A program made the position numbers and the translations under genes. DNA of 64,000 nt from Halomonas dongshanensis (lineage in GTDB: Bacteria > Pseudomonadota > Gammaproteobacteria > Pseudomonadales > Halomonadaceae): NCBI RefSeq assembly GCF_024790395.1, contig NZ_JAJISC010000002.1, forward strand, positions 310,001 to 374,000, written 5' to 3'. This document shows positions 40,621 through 49,788 of the stretch, one piece after another (position 1 is the stretch's first letter; each line of letters begins with the position of its first letter). The notes beneath the pieces were generated by a model. It was given only the letters and a program-made list of their open reading frames with translations, was not told the DNA's origin and did no database searches.

Positions 40621-40848
40621 ATGCGACATCCGTTCGTTCTACCCACCTCGCGCGCGGGGTGGGGCTTGCTCATCGCCTTCGTGGTCTGTGTGCTGGCAGG
40701 CATTTGGCCAGTGATTGGCCTGTTCAACCGCGCGGCACTGCTCTTTGGGCTGCCGCTACTGATCGTCTGGAGCTACGTGATCATTTTTGCCTGCGTTGGC
40801 GTCATGCTCGTTGGCAACCGTATCGTCGAGGGGGATGGGCATGAATAG
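40621..40848 (+). CDS. DUF3311-type small membrane protein
   Basis: A 75-residue protein with two hydrophobic helices (about 11-35 and 40-65), consistent with DUF3311. Such proteins are typically encoded just before a sodium:solute symporter gene and are thought to be an accessory subunit. I chose the ATG at 40621 with AAAAGGGAAG upstream; the ATG at 40576 lacks a ribosome site. Its 3' end overlaps the symporter start by eight bases, indicating coupling. Confidence 0.8.
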   Translation: MRHPFVLPTSRAGWGLLIAFVVCVLAGIWPVIGLFNRAALLFGLPLLIVWSYVIIFACVGVMLVGNRIVEGDGHE

Positions 40849-42361
40849 TATCTGGCCGCTCGTTATTACCCTGGGTTACGTCGCCATCGCCATGGCGATC
40901 GGGCTCATGGCGCGCGCCGGGCATCGCATGGATACGCTGGAGCAGTGGGGCGTGGCGGGGCGCAGCATGGGGCCTGTCACGCTCTATCTGTTGATCGCCG
41001 CTGGTAGCGTCAGCGCCTATACCTTCATGGGCGCGCCAGGCTGGGCCTACGCCAAAGGGGTAGCAGTGTTCTACGTGGCGATCTATCTAGCTTATCTGGC
41101 GCTGGTGGCTTGGTACTTCGGGCCCAAAGTGTGGCAGTTCGGCGAGCAGTTTGGCCACGTAACCCAGGCCAGCGCCATCGCTGATCGCTATCAGAGCCCG
41201 GCGCTGGGCGCGCTTGCGGCCATGGTCATGGCGGTCGGCTCGATTGCGTATGCGGTGCTGCAGACCATCGGCTCGGCCTACATCCTGTTTGTGATGAGCG
41301 GCGGAGCCATTCCCATTTGGCTAGGCGTGATCATCGTACTTGCCTGCATTGCCGTGTATCTCTACATCAGCGGCCAGCGGGCGATCGGCCGTACCAACGC
41401 GTTCCAGGGCGCGCTGATGCTGGTGGTCGCCTGGGCGGTAGGTCTTTGGGCGCTCAACTCGGCCACGGGCGGGCTCGACATGGGCGCGCTGTTTGCTCGC
41501 CTCCAGGCAGAAAACCCCGAGTTTCTGACCCTGCCCGGTGCGGGTGGCGATATGAGCTTCAGCTTCTGGACCACCTCGATTATCGTCTCGATGTTCTCCT
41601 TCATGCCGCCGGTGTGGACCCAGTGGATGTGCGCAAGCTCGGCGCGCACTATCCGTCGTAGTGCCACTTGGCTGCCCACCTACTACGTAGTGATTCTGCC
41701 CATGGTGGTGGTTGGCTTCATCGGCATCTATTCGCTGCCGGATCTCGTCCGTGCCGATACGGTGGCATTGGAGTACGCCATGGCGCACCTGCCGGTGCTA
41801 CTCGTGGGGCTGCTGGGAGCGGGAACCCTCGCCGCCTCGATGTCATCGAGCGAGCCGTTCATCCATTCAGTCTCCTTGACCACCGCCAAGGACGTGCTGC
41901 AGCCGCTATTCAAGCTCTCCGATGCCTTTACTGCCAAGCTCGCGCGCTGGCTGCTGCTACCCATCATGGCGCTGGTGATTGCGCCGCTGGCGATTGCCGA
42001 GCCGGGGAGCCTAGTGATGATTCTGCTGGTAGGGCTGGGATTTGCCTCTCAAGTGCTGCCTGCCTTCATCGGTATGTTCTTCTGGCCGCGGGCATCGAAA
42101 CTAGGCGTGATGGCGGGCATCGTGGCAGGTTTCGTGGTAACGGTGGCCTTCACTACACTGTGGAAGCATCCGCTCGGTATTCACGCCGGTTTCTGGGGGC
42201 TTTTGCTCAACTTGCCGGTGTTCGTTGCGGTCTCGCTGATCACCCCGGCCGTCGAGGCGAGCGTGGTCGAGCGCTTCTTCCGCATTGCCGCACCGCGTGG
42301 GTTTGCTCGGCCAGGCACTCACCAGGAGCGAGCCAAGATGAGCGCGACGACGACCCGCTAA
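40841..42361 (+). CDS. Sodium:solute symporter (SSS family)
   Basis: A 506-residue secondary transporter with about 13 helices. The SSS signatures are AGRSMGPVTLYLLIAAGSVS (variant of the core motif after TM1), YTFMGAPGWAYAKG, and the AGTLAASMSSSEPFIHSVSL segment of the LeuT-like core. It imports an organic solute with Na+, consistent with the amidase next to it. The likely start is the ATG at 40841, with GAGGGGG six bases upstream and overlap with the DUF3311 gene. An ATG at 40835 is the alternative. Low-Na+ or nitrogen regulation cannot be judged. Confidence 0.9.
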   Translation: MNSIWPLVITLGYVAIAMAIGLMARAGHRMDTLEQWGVAGRSMGPVTLYLLIAAGSVSAYTFMGAPGWAYAKGVAVFYVAIYLAYLALVAWYFGPKVWQFGEQFGHVTQASAIADRYQSPALGALAAMVMAVGSIAYAVLQTIGSAYILFVMSGGAIPIWLGVIIVLACIAVYLYISGQRAIGRTNAFQGALMLVVAWAVGLWALNSATGGLDMGALFARLQAENPEFLTLPGAGGDMSFSFWTTSIIVSMFSFMPPVWTQWMCASSARTIRRSATWLPTYYVVILPMVVVGFIGIYSLPDLVRADTVALEYAMAHLPVLLVGLLGAGTLAASMSSSEPFIHSVSLTTAKDVLQPLFKLSDAFTAKLARWLLLPIMALVIAPLAIAEPGSLVMILLVGLGFASQVLPAFIGMFFWPRASKLGVMAGIVAGFVVTVAFTTLWKHPLGIHAGFWGLLLNLPVFVAVSLITPAVEASVVERFFRIAAPRGFARPGTHQERAKMSATTTR

Positions 42362-42388
42362 CCCTGCGATAGCGAGCACTCTACAAAC

Positions 42389-42426
42389 GTAACAACCGGG
42401 CCAAGTTGCCCGGTTGTTACGTTATT
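42389..42426. terminator. Terminator after the symporter gene
   Basis: GTAACAACCGGGC, loop CAAGTT, then the exact 13-bp complement and GTTATT. It lies between convergent genes and may serve both. Confidence 0.8.
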
Positions 42427-42449
42427 AAAGATTGATTCTGAGGGGCGGG

Positions 42450-43502
42450 CTAGAGGCCGCTGGCAGCGCCACCAACGATGCCGCCGCGAACGTCGCGTTG
42501 GGTTTCGCTGCGCTGCTTCAAGTGTTGGGAGACGGTGTCTTCCGGCGAGCCTGCCATTTCGCGGAACATGCCCATCGAGCCCAGCAGCGCCGAAGATTCG
42601 TAGGGTACGAACACTCGCTCGCCGTCTTTGGCCATGGTGGGTAACACCTTGATGTAGCTTTGCCCTAGCAGATAGCCCACCACGGTGCGCTTGTCCTCCT
42701 CGCTTTCGCCGATGGCGTTGAGCACCAGTTTGATCGACTCCTGCTCACCCTGGGCGCGCAGAATGGCCGACTCCTTGTCCCCCTGGGCGTTGAGAATCGC
42801 CGACTCGCGCTGGCCCTGGGCCATGGCGATCGCTGCCGATTTCTCGCCTTCGGCCTCGGTCACGGTGGCGCGGCGCTTACGCTCGGCGGCCATTTGCAGG
42901 CGCATGGCAGACTCCACCTCTTCGGGCATGGCGATGTCTTGTACCTCTACACGAGAAATCTTCACGCCCCATTTGGAGGCGGGCTCCTCCATTGCCGACT
43001 GGATCTGGTCGTTCACCTCGGCGCGCGATTCGAACAGCTTGTCGAGCTCCATCTTACCCACCACCGAGCGCAGCGTGGTCTTGGCCAGCACTTCTACTGC
43101 CTGGCTCATGTTCTCCACCTCATAGACCGCCCGCTTAGGGTCGATGATTTGATAGTAGAGCGCGCCGTTGATGCGCACGGTGACGTTATCGGTAGTGACC
43201 ACCGGCTGGCCGGGAAAGTCCATCACCGTCTCGCGGCGGTCGATGCGTGTCTCGTCGCTGGTGATGGGGTGATACTCCTCGCCCATCTTTTGGTAGCGAA
43301 TCATGGTGATGGCGCGCGGCTGTTCGATGAAGGGGATAATGATATTGATGCCGCTCTCCAGCACGCGGCTAAACGAGCCAAGACGCTCGATCACCATCAC
43401 TTCGGACTGGCGTACGATCACCAACCCCTTGGCGACGATGACGATGGCGATTACCACCACGATCAAGCTGATGATCAATCCGGGGCTCAGGGCAAACTCC
43501 AT
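42450..43502 (-). CDS. qmcA: SPFH/band-7 membrane protein QmcA
   Basis: A 350-residue stomatin-like protein. One N-terminal membrane helix (about 8-28) is followed by the SPFH domain (about 30-190, with VIERLGSFSRVLESGINIII and LRSVVGKMELDKLFESR). A coiled-coil rich in Glu/Ala/Gln repeats follows (TEAEGEKSAAIAMAQGQRES). QmcA-type proteins oligomerise at the inner membrane and form microdomains linked to FtsH-type proteolysis. Together with the upstream nfeD gene it forms the usual NfeD-SPFH pair. A 14-bp tandem repeat lies 21 bp upstream of the ATG, beyond the ribosome site CAGGAG. Confidence 0.93.
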   Translation of the reverse strand: MEFALSPGLIISLIVVVIAIVIVAKGLVIVRQSEVMVIERLGSFSRVLESGINIIIPFIEQPRAITMIRYQKMGEEYHPITSDETRIDRRETVMDFPGQPVVTTDNVTVRINGALYYQIIDPKRAVYEVENMSQAVEVLAKTTLRSVVGKMELDKLFESRAEVNDQIQSAMEEPASKWGVKISRVEVQDIAMPEEVESAMRLQMAAERKRRATVTEAEGEKSAAIAMAQGQRESAILNAQGDKESAILRAQGEQESIKLVLNAIGESEEDKRTVVGYLLGQSYIKVLPTMAKDGERVFVPYESSALLGSMGMFREMAGSPEDTVSQHLKQRSETQRDVRGGIVGGAASGL

Positions 43503-43522
43503 GGCGAAGACTCCTGTGGGTA

Positions 43523-43560
43523 GTAGGTATGAAGTAGTTGGTGTGAAGTAGTAGGTATGG
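43523..43560 (-). repeat. 14-bp tandem repeat between nfeD and qmcA
   Basis: GTAGGTATGAAGTA (43523-43536), GTTGGTGTGAAGTA (43537-43550) and a partial third copy GTAGGTATGG (43551-43560) run in exact 14-bp register. The array lies in the leader of qmcA, just upstream of its ribosome site. Confidence 0.75.
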
Positions 43561-43635
43561 CTAGTACGGGTGAGTGCTATCTGGCGTAGTCAAGGGCGAC
43601 GTGAATGAAAGCAGAAAGCTCGAAACGCTGAACAT

Positions 43636-44082
43636 TCAGTGAGCCAGCTCGACTAGCGCCGTGGTGCCATCGAAGCGTCGGAAGACGACCGTGGTACCGG
43701 AGGGTAAATCGGTCTCGCCGCTATCCACCACGCGCAGGCGGTAGAAGTCGCCATTGATCTTGAGCCCGCTGGCATTGTCGAAGTCGCGGCGCAGCGTGAC
43801 GTAGCGCTGCCCTTTCTCGACCCCGGTGCCGGTGGTGCCGTAGGCGACGCCACGCGGCGAAAAGCGCGGCCGGATATAGAAAACGCCGATGGGCACGAGG
43901 ATGCCGGTAAACACCGCCATGCCGACCAACTGCCACGGCAACGAAAGCCCGAAGGCGGTCACCGCTGCCGTCAGCGCGGCGGCGATACCCAGTGCCAGCA
44001 GCACCATGGCGCCGGAGGTGAGCTCGCCCAGGCTGAGCAGCAGGGCAATGACGAGCCAGGTATAGGCGGGATTCCAGTCCAT
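43636..44082 (-). CDS. NfeD family protein, short form
   Basis: A 148-residue membrane protein. Three to four hydrophobic segments (about 7-70) are followed by a C-terminal OB-fold (RYVTLRRDFDNASGLKINGD to TTVVFRRFDGTTALVEL). This is the short NfeD form without a serine-protease domain. NfeD proteins partner SPFH proteins, and qmcA follows 133 bp downstream. The start has AAGGAGG upstream. Confidence 0.88.
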   Translation of the reverse strand: MDWNPAYTWLVIALLLSLGELTSGAMVLLALGIAAALTAAVTAFGLSLPWQLVGMAVFTGILVPIGVFYIRPRFSPRGVAYGTTGTGVEKGQRYVTLRRDFDNASGLKINGDFYRLRVVDSGETDLPSGTTVVFRRFDGTTALVELAH

Positions 44083-44196
44083 CGCGGCAAACCTCCTTGA
44101 AGCGCAAGAATAAGGTTATCCTAGCGTATTCTCATTCCCCTGTGGAAAGAGGAAGTAGTGAGCAAGCGTTAGGCATATTTCGCAAGGAGAAGCAGC

Positions 44197-44907
44197 GTGA
44201 CGGGTGTGGTGTATTGGCTCGATTTGGCGGGCGTGGTGGTGTTTGCGCTTTCTGGCGTCATCCTCGCTTGTCGCTCGCGGATGGACCCCATCGGCATGCT
44301 GGTGCTGGGGGCAGTGACCGGCATTGGCGGCGGTACGCTGCGCGATTTGATTCTGGGCGTGCGGCCGGTGTTTTGGGTCACCGACCCGACCTATCTTTGG
44401 GTAATTCTCGCCACCGTTGGGCTATCGCTGCTCGGCTTTCACTACATTCATCGGCTTTCGCGTGGCTTTCTGCCCATCGCCGATGCCTTTGGACTAGCGC
44501 TATTTACCGTCATCGGCACGCACAAGGCGCTGCTGCTGGGCAGCGCGGGTATCGTCGCGGTGATGATGGGGGTAATGACCGGCGTGGCTGGCGGCATGAT
44601 TCGCGACGTTCTGGCGCGGCGCGTGCCCATGGTGCTGCGCGAGGAGGTCTACGCCACGGCCGCCATGGCGGGCGGTATCGCTTACGTCGTGCTGAGTGCC
44701 ATGGGCGCGCCGCTGGTGCCGAGCATTGGCGTGGCACTTCTTCTTACGCTGGGGCTCAGGCTAGCGGCGATTCGCTGGCACCTGGCGCTGCCCGTGTTTG
44801 CCTGGGTGAGCGTGCCGCCCAAGACGGATGAAGCGGGGAGTGCGCTCTCCACCCCCGCTGCGGCCAAAGAGAAGGTGAGGATGATTCGGCGTCAGCGCAA
44901 ACGCTGA
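44197..44907 (+). CDS. TRIC cation channel family membrane protein (YicG-like)
   Basis: A 236-residue inner-membrane protein with seven helices built from two UPF0126/TRIC repeats. Each carries the glycine-rich motif: VTGIGGGTLRDLILG and MTGVAGGMIRDVLARRVP. Prokaryotic TRIC proteins are trimeric monovalent-cation channels. The start is GTG at 44197 with AAGGAG seven bases upstream. The basic tail MIRRQRKR overlaps the 3' end of the convergent AsmA-like gene by 16 bp. Confidence 0.9.
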   Translation: MTGVVYWLDLAGVVVFALSGVILACRSRMDPIGMLVLGAVTGIGGGTLRDLILGVRPVFWVTDPTYLWVILATVGLSLLGFHYIHRLSRGFLPIADAFGLALFTVIGTHKALLLGSAGIVAVMMGVMTGVAGGMIRDVLARRVPMVLREEVYATAAMAGGIAYVVLSAMGAPLVPSIGVALLLTLGLRLAAIRWHLALPVFAWVSVPPKTDEAGSALSTPAAAKEKVRMIRRQRKR

Positions 44908-47891
44908 AGCCGCTGCCAACGCTCGAACCAGCGCCGTGGCTGGATCACGTGCAGCGTCGGCTCGCCGTTAACGAGCTCCACTCCCAGGCCAAGGGCGCCC
45001 AGGCGCGCATAGAGCGCGCCGTTGGCCTGCTCGTCGGCCAAGCGCAGCGCGGCCCGTAGCTGTAACGGCCCGCCGTCGAGCTCGAGATCCTCCAGCGCGA
45101 TATGCGCTTCACCCAAGATGAGGCGCGCACTCCCCGCGATGTCGTGCACGCTAAGTAGCCTTCCCAGCCAATCGCGTTCGCGCGCTTTGGCTAAAAATAG
45201 CCGTGCGAGCAGGCCGGTATCGCGCATGCCCAGAGCCAGGCGCGCATCGAGCTCGGGCGAATCGGCCCAGAGTAGTTCAGCGCGCGGCATATCGAGACGT
45301 ACCCACCAGCCGGTATCGGGGCCTGGCGGCGTCGAGGTCTGCGGTCGCGCCACGTTTTCCAGGTGCAGGAAGGAGTCATCGGCCGTGAAGCGACGCGTGG
45401 CGAGATCGCCGTCGCTTAAATTGAGTTGCAGGTGCACGTCACCGTGCAGGCGCTGATCGAGCAGGGCGAGATCGGCGCCGAAGGCGCGCAGGGTCACGCT
45501 GCCTCGGGCGCGCATGCCATCAAGCCACAGCTCGCTGGCAAGGCTTGCCTGACCGCCTTCGAGCTTGAGCCCCGCGCCATCGGGCAGGTAGGCGTTGTAG
45601 CGGGTGAGGTCGGGCACCTCGGTGATCGGCAGCGCTACATGGGTGACGAATAGCTCGGGGGCGGGGGCGTCGAGCGCTTCGCTAAGGTGCTCGGTACGCG
45701 TGGTTAGGGTCAGGTGGCGGCCCTGCAGATGGGGGCGGTCGTCGCCCTCGCGCGTCAGGGTGAAGTAGGGCAGCCCGAGGGAAAGCTCGGCGCTATCGGC
45801 CTCTTCGATGGCGACGCTAAGTTCGCCGCGACCGCTGGCAAGATAATCCAAAAAGCCGACATCGAGCGCTTCGGCGTCGATGCGCAGATGCGTGGGCGGC
45901 AGCGGCGTGCGGTCGCGAAACACCAAGCGAGCGCGAAGTAGGCCGTTGCCGCTTAGGCTCAAGCCGTGGGCGTCGGGTAGAAAGGCATCGAGAAAGCCCA
46001 GTTGGCGTACGCTGCCCTCGAGGGTCACATCGCCACTCAGCGGGGCGTCGCTGCCCGCACGCTCCAGGTGGGCACTGCGCAGCAGTAACAGGCTCTCTAG
46101 CGTTTCGCCGTCGGCGCTGTCGCTGCTTGCCGCCCAGCGCAGCCGAGTGCCGCTTAGGTCGAGCTGGGTGCCGTCCAGCCGGGCCGAGGGCAGGTTTAGA
46201 TCGAGGGCGATATCGCTAACGATGCGCGTCTCATCGCTATCGCTTGACTCGCTGGCGTGCCGCCAGAGAGTGGTCACGGCGTCACCGCGAAGCGTTGCCT
46301 GCCCTGAAAGGTGAGTGGCGTTAGCGCTAATTTGACCGCTGCTGGCGGCGCTGCCTTCGGCCATTATCAATGGTGCGGGCGAGGGCATAAAAGCGGCGAG
46401 ATAGGGCTGTAGTCGAGCGACATCGTCCAGGCGCGCATTTTCCCATGTGAGTGTACCTTCGGCTTCTTGGCGCGCCTGTTCGGGCGCCCATGGGCTTTGG
46501 GCATTAACGCTGATGTCAGCGCCGCTCATTAGCGCGCGGCCGCGATGGGCAAAATGGGCATCGCGCAGGCGCAGCTCGGCGGCCAGGCGGTCGTGCTCTT
46601 CGAGGTGGGCATGAAGCTCGCCCGCGCCGCCGATGTGCATCTGCAGTGCCTCCACACTCAGGCGGTCAGCGCTGATATCGAGCTCGCCCCGCGCTGGTCG
46701 TGCGGCTTCAACGCCAAGGCTGAGCGCTACGCGGCCTGCGCCGTCGAGCAGTATGCCCTGGCCGTCCAGAGTAGTGCGCAGGTAGCGGTCAAAGACATCG
46801 AGACGGGTGAACTCACCGTCGAGATCGAGGGTGGCGTCCTGGGGCGGCTCGATACGATCGAGGCGCTGGTTGCGCGTTCGTGCTTCGAGCGCAAGTGCGG
46901 TGTTACGGGCGTAAGGGTGGGTGTCGGTCAGCGTCACGTCGTCGAGCTGCAGCGCTAGCGCAAGGGCGCGGTCGTTCACGGTGAGCACGACACTGCCTTC
47001 GCCATGCGCCAGATGACGCGCGGGACGCTCCTCCATGCCCTCGGCGTCAGGCGTGCGCCATTCGCGCTCCCCTTGGCGGCGCAGGCGGGTTTCATCGAGC
47101 GTCGCCGTCAAGCCTGGCGCGTCCAGGCGTAGCTGGCTGCCCGGCGTCAGTATCCCTTCGGCGAGGGTGAGCGAGCCGGTGAGCTCGCCGCTGCCGCGAA
47201 GGCTCAGCCAGGGTAGGGCGCTCAAGTAGGGCATGAAAACGTCCCAGGCGTCGGCGCGGGCGTGTAGCGTCAACGTGGCATCCAGCGCCGCGAGCAGATC
47301 GGGGTTCAGCGCGCCGCTGTCGGCATCGACGGGGTTGAGGCGGTCAAGCGAGGCTTCGCCGTCGAGGGTGATGGACTGCACCAGCGAAGCACCGTCGCTT
47401 TGCCGCGTGAGTTCGCCCGCGGCGACATCGATATCCAACGCGCCGATGGCGATGGCCTCGCGGCTGAGCAGGGTGTCGCGCAGGGTGAGCGAGCCCTGTG
47501 CCGTCAGCGCAATATCACCGACGCTGACGCGACGGATGGCGTCGGCATCCAGCGCCTTGATAACGAGTTCGCCGCGCAGTAGCGCTAGTAGCGAAAGCGA
47601 GAGCGTCGCCCGCTCGGCCTCGAGCTCGAGCGGCAGCGTCGCATCGGTACGCGCGATACGTAGCCCCTCCACCTCCCAGCTCCCCGGGTGCAAAGAGGTG
47701 CCGCTGCGCCACTGAATCTCGATACCGTCGATGCGCGAGATGCGTTCTTGAAGCCAGGTGCCGTTGAGCAGCCAGTGCGTTCCTCCCACCCACGCCGCCA
47801 CGAGCAAGCCCATAACCGCTACACTCATTAGCAGCAGGCGAGGCCAGCGGGAAGCGGGCGAGGTGGGCTCGGGCGTGTTAAGCTCAGACAT
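44892..47891 (-). CDS. AsmA-like large periplasmic protein
   Basis: A 999-residue protein anchored by one N-terminal helix (about 18-38), with the rest exposed to the periplasm. The body is long, repetitive beta sequence of AsmA/TamB/YdbH style: repeated patterns of L-L-G, GELTGSLTL, GRVALSLGV, GELSVAIEE. Large AsmA-like proteins form hydrophobic grooves that carry phospholipid between inner and outer membranes. Which subgroup this belongs to I cannot fix by eye. It is monocistronic, divergent from DUF3581, and overlaps the TRIC gene at the 3' end. Confidence 0.75.
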   Translation of the reverse strand: MSELNTPEPTSPASRWPRLLLMSVAVMGLLVAAWVGGTHWLLNGTWLQERISRIDGIEIQWRSGTSLHPGSWEVEGLRIARTDATLPLELEAERATLSLSLLALLRGELVIKALDADAIRRVSVGDIALTAQGSLTLRDTLLSREAIAIGALDIDVAAGELTRQSDGASLVQSITLDGEASLDRLNPVDADSGALNPDLLAALDATLTLHARADAWDVFMPYLSALPWLSLRGSGELTGSLTLAEGILTPGSQLRLDAPGLTATLDETRLRRQGEREWRTPDAEGMEERPARHLAHGEGSVVLTVNDRALALALQLDDVTLTDTHPYARNTALALEARTRNQRLDRIEPPQDATLDLDGEFTRLDVFDRYLRTTLDGQGILLDGAGRVALSLGVEAARPARGELDISADRLSVEALQMHIGGAGELHAHLEEHDRLAAELRLRDAHFAHRGRALMSGADISVNAQSPWAPEQARQEAEGTLTWENARLDDVARLQPYLAAFMPSPAPLIMAEGSAASSGQISANATHLSGQATLRGDAVTTLWRHASESSDSDETRIVSDIALDLNLPSARLDGTQLDLSGTRLRWAASSDSADGETLESLLLLRSAHLERAGSDAPLSGDVTLEGSVRQLGFLDAFLPDAHGLSLSGNGLLRARLVFRDRTPLPPTHLRIDAEALDVGFLDYLASGRGELSVAIEEADSAELSLGLPYFTLTREGDDRPHLQGRHLTLTTRTEHLSEALDAPAPELFVTHVALPITEVPDLTRYNAYLPDGAGLKLEGGQASLASELWLDGMRARGSVTLRAFGADLALLDQRLHGDVHLQLNLSDGDLATRRFTADDSFLHLENVARPQTSTPPGPDTGWWVRLDMPRAELLWADSPELDARLALGMRDTGLLARLFLAKARERDWLGRLLSVHDIAGSARLILGEAHIALEDLELDGGPLQLRAALRLADEQANGALYARLGALGLGVELVNGEPTLHVIQPRRWFERWQRLQRLR

Positions 47892-48042
47892 GGTTCCTTC
47901 CTGGAAGTGGCTCCTGTTGACACACTTTTTGTGGCATCATGCGCGGCATTGGGCCGTTATGGGATTTCGATTTTAACGTAGGAAGCGCCCGCCAGGCGTC
48001 ATGGCGTCGACGTTTCCTCGGCACAGGCAGGCAACAACCGCC

Positions 48043-48750
48043 ATGTTCAAGGACTTTTATACGCAGCGCGGCGAGCAGGTCGTGATCTCCGCCGAGCAGG
48101 CCAGCCGGTTCGCCAAGGGCGTTGCCGGTGACTACAACCCGATCCACAATCCCGACGCGCGCCGTTTTTGTGTCCCGGGGGATTTGCTCTTCACCCTGGT
48201 ACTGTTGAAGTTCGGGCTCTATCAGCATATGGAGTTTCGCTTCACCAACATGGTGGGCGCCGATGCGCCGCTTAGCTTCAGTGAAGCAGACAATGGCGAT
48301 CTCTACGTATGCGATGATGCGGGCAAATGCTTTTTGCAGGTTACGCGCTCAGGCGACGTGACCCACGATGCAGCGACCATCGCCGCCTTTGCGCGCTGCT
48401 ACGTGGCATTCTCGGGCAAGAACTTCCCCCACTACTTGAAGCCCCTGATGGAAGAGCATGGGGTGATGTTCAATCCCAAGCGCCCGCTGGTGATCTACGA
48501 CAGCATGGGCTTCACGCTTAATAGCCTCGATGGCCTCACGCCCGATTTGGCGCTGACGCGCTCGTCTTTGGACGTACTTGGCAAACGCGCCGATGCGCTA
48601 CTCGAGTTCGCCATCCAGTCCGCCGGTGCCTCGGTCGGTGTAGGTTCCAAAAAGCTCGTGGTTAGCGGGCTGTGCAACTACGACGCCACCGAAATGGCCG
48701 CCATCGTCGACGAATTCTACCGCCTGAAAGCTGCCTACGAAGCCGCTTGA
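48043..48750 (+). CDS. DUF3581 family protein
   Basis: A 235-residue cytoplasmic protein. The N terminus contains AEQASRFAKGVAGDYNPIHN followed by PGDLLFTLVLLKFG. This resembles the (R)-hydratase/hotdog signature D-x-NPIH of MaoC proteins and is diagnostic of DUF3581. It may bind an acyl thioester, but no activity is established. I chose the ATG at 48043 (MFKDFYTQRGEQ). The ATG at 48001 is an alternative with no better ribosome site. It ends 13 bp from the convergent universal stress gene. Confidence 0.8.
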   Translation: MFKDFYTQRGEQVVISAEQASRFAKGVAGDYNPIHNPDARRFCVPGDLLFTLVLLKFGLYQHMEFRFTNMVGADAPLSFSEADNGDLYVCDDAGKCFLQVTRSGDVTHDAATIAAFARCYVAFSGKNFPHYLKPLMEEHGVMFNPKRPLVIYDSMGFTLNSLDGLTPDLALTRSSLDVLGKRADALLEFAIQSAGASVGVGSKKLVVSGLCNYDATEMAAIVDEFYRLKAAYEAA

Positions 48751-48763
48751 GGTGATCACCTCA
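48748..48763. terminator. 16-bp palindrome spanning the gap between convergent stop codons
   Basis: TGAGGTGATCACCTCA is a perfect palindrome that starts with the DUF3581 stop codon and fills the 13-bp gap up to the stop codon of the universal stress gene. It may act as a compact bidirectional stop signal, but there is no T-run. Confidence 0.4.
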
Positions 48764-49663
48764 TCACACCACGACGGTCACCGGGCAAGGGGCTTGTTCG
48801 ATGACCTTGTGGCTGACGCTGCCGAGCAGTGACGCCTGCAGCGAACTCATCCCGCGTCTTCCCATGATGATCACCGGGTTGTCCGGGCAGCTGCGCGCCT
48901 GGGCGACGATGGCGTTGGCGTAGCGCTCGGCGCGCAGAAGCGTTTCAGTGACCCCGGCGGGAACGTCGCCAAGAACGCGCTGGGTGTGGCGGAAGACGCG
49001 TGACGCTTCGCTTTCGCCGCTGTCGAGTAGCGGCATCTCCCCGGGCGGCTGGCAGAACAGAAGCTCTACGCGAATGGCACCGCTGCGGGCCAGATCGCCC
49101 GCCAGACGCGCGGCTACATCGCTATGGGGTGAACCATCCACGGGCAGCAAGATGCAGCCAATCGTTGCCGTATCGAGGATGCTGGCGCCGGGGTGGATGA
49201 CCGTCACCGGCCCCTTGGCGCGGTGCACCACGGCGTTGCTCACGCTGCCCTTTACCCATTTACCGACCTCGCTCAAGTGCCTCGCGCCCATGACCAAAAG
49301 CGCTTTATCGTGGCGCCGGGCGTGGTCGACGATGACGCGCTCGGGGTGAGGCACGAAGCTTTCATCGCTCAGGCGCTGGGCCTCGATGCGTAGCTGCGCC
49401 GAGAAGGGCAGGCTTGCAAGGTGTTCGCGCGCGTGCGTGAAGGCGCGGCTGGCGCTGGCTTCCCAGGCGCGGCGGTCGTGATCCGCCTCGGCTTGGCGAT
49501 TGCCCGGTAGGTCACTGAACTCTGCCGGATGCAGCGGCAACACGTGCACCAACTGCAGGGTGGCATCGAGCAAATAGGCTAGCAGCGCGGCGTGCCGCGT
49601 TGCTGCATCGGCTTGGGCCGAGCCATCGACCGGTACCATCACCAGGGAAACGCGTTCGCTCAT
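48764..49663 (-). CDS. Tandem-domain universal stress protein
   Basis: A 299-residue protein with two UspA domains (about 1-150 and 160-299). Each has a start strand of type VPVDGS (MVPVDGSAQAD; LLPVDGSPHSD) and an ATP-binding signature G-2x-G-9x-G-S/T like that of UspE/MJ0577 (GARHLSEVGKWVKGSVSN; GRRGMSSLQASLLGSVSH). It is probably an ATP-binding stress or energy-state protein, and its client is unknown. A 15-bp degenerate tandem repeat lies 21 bp upstream of the ATG. Confidence 0.9.
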   Translation of the reverse strand: MSERVSLVMVPVDGSAQADAATRHAALLAYLLDATLQLVHVLPLHPAEFSDLPGNRQAEADHDRRAWEASASRAFTHAREHLASLPFSAQLRIEAQRLSDESFVPHPERVIVDHARRHDKALLVMGARHLSEVGKWVKGSVSNAVVHRAKGPVTVIHPGASILDTATIGCILLPVDGSPHSDVAARLAGDLARSGAIRVELLFCQPPGEMPLLDSGESEASRVFRHTQRVLGDVPAGVTETLLRAERYANAIVAQARSCPDNPVIIMGRRGMSSLQASLLGSVSHKVIEQAPCPVTVVV

Positions 49664-49683
49664 CTCAAGCCACCTCTATGCGG

Positions 49684-49743
49684 AAACGGGGCTGTAAAAA
49701 ATAGGGCTTAACAAAACGGGGCTGTAACAAAACGGGCCATGGG
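49684..49743 (-). repeat. 15-bp degenerate tandem repeat upstream of the universal stress gene
   Basis: AAACGGGGCTGTAAA (49684), AAATAGGGCTTAACA (49699) and AAACGGGGCTGTAAC (49714) run in exact 15-bp register. A fourth, diverged unit (49729) merges into the next terminator. Confidence 0.7.
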
Positions 49744-49762
49744 AACTTCCCATGGCCCGTTT
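49730..49762 (-). terminator. Terminator of the K+/H+ antiporter gene
   Basis: A 16-bp perfect stem (AAACGGGCCATGGGAA and complement, single-base centre) lies 27 bp past the antiporter stop. The minus strand continues TTTTGTT. Confidence 0.85.
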
Positions 49763-49788
49763 CAGCCTAGTGGAGGGAGCGCACGGCG

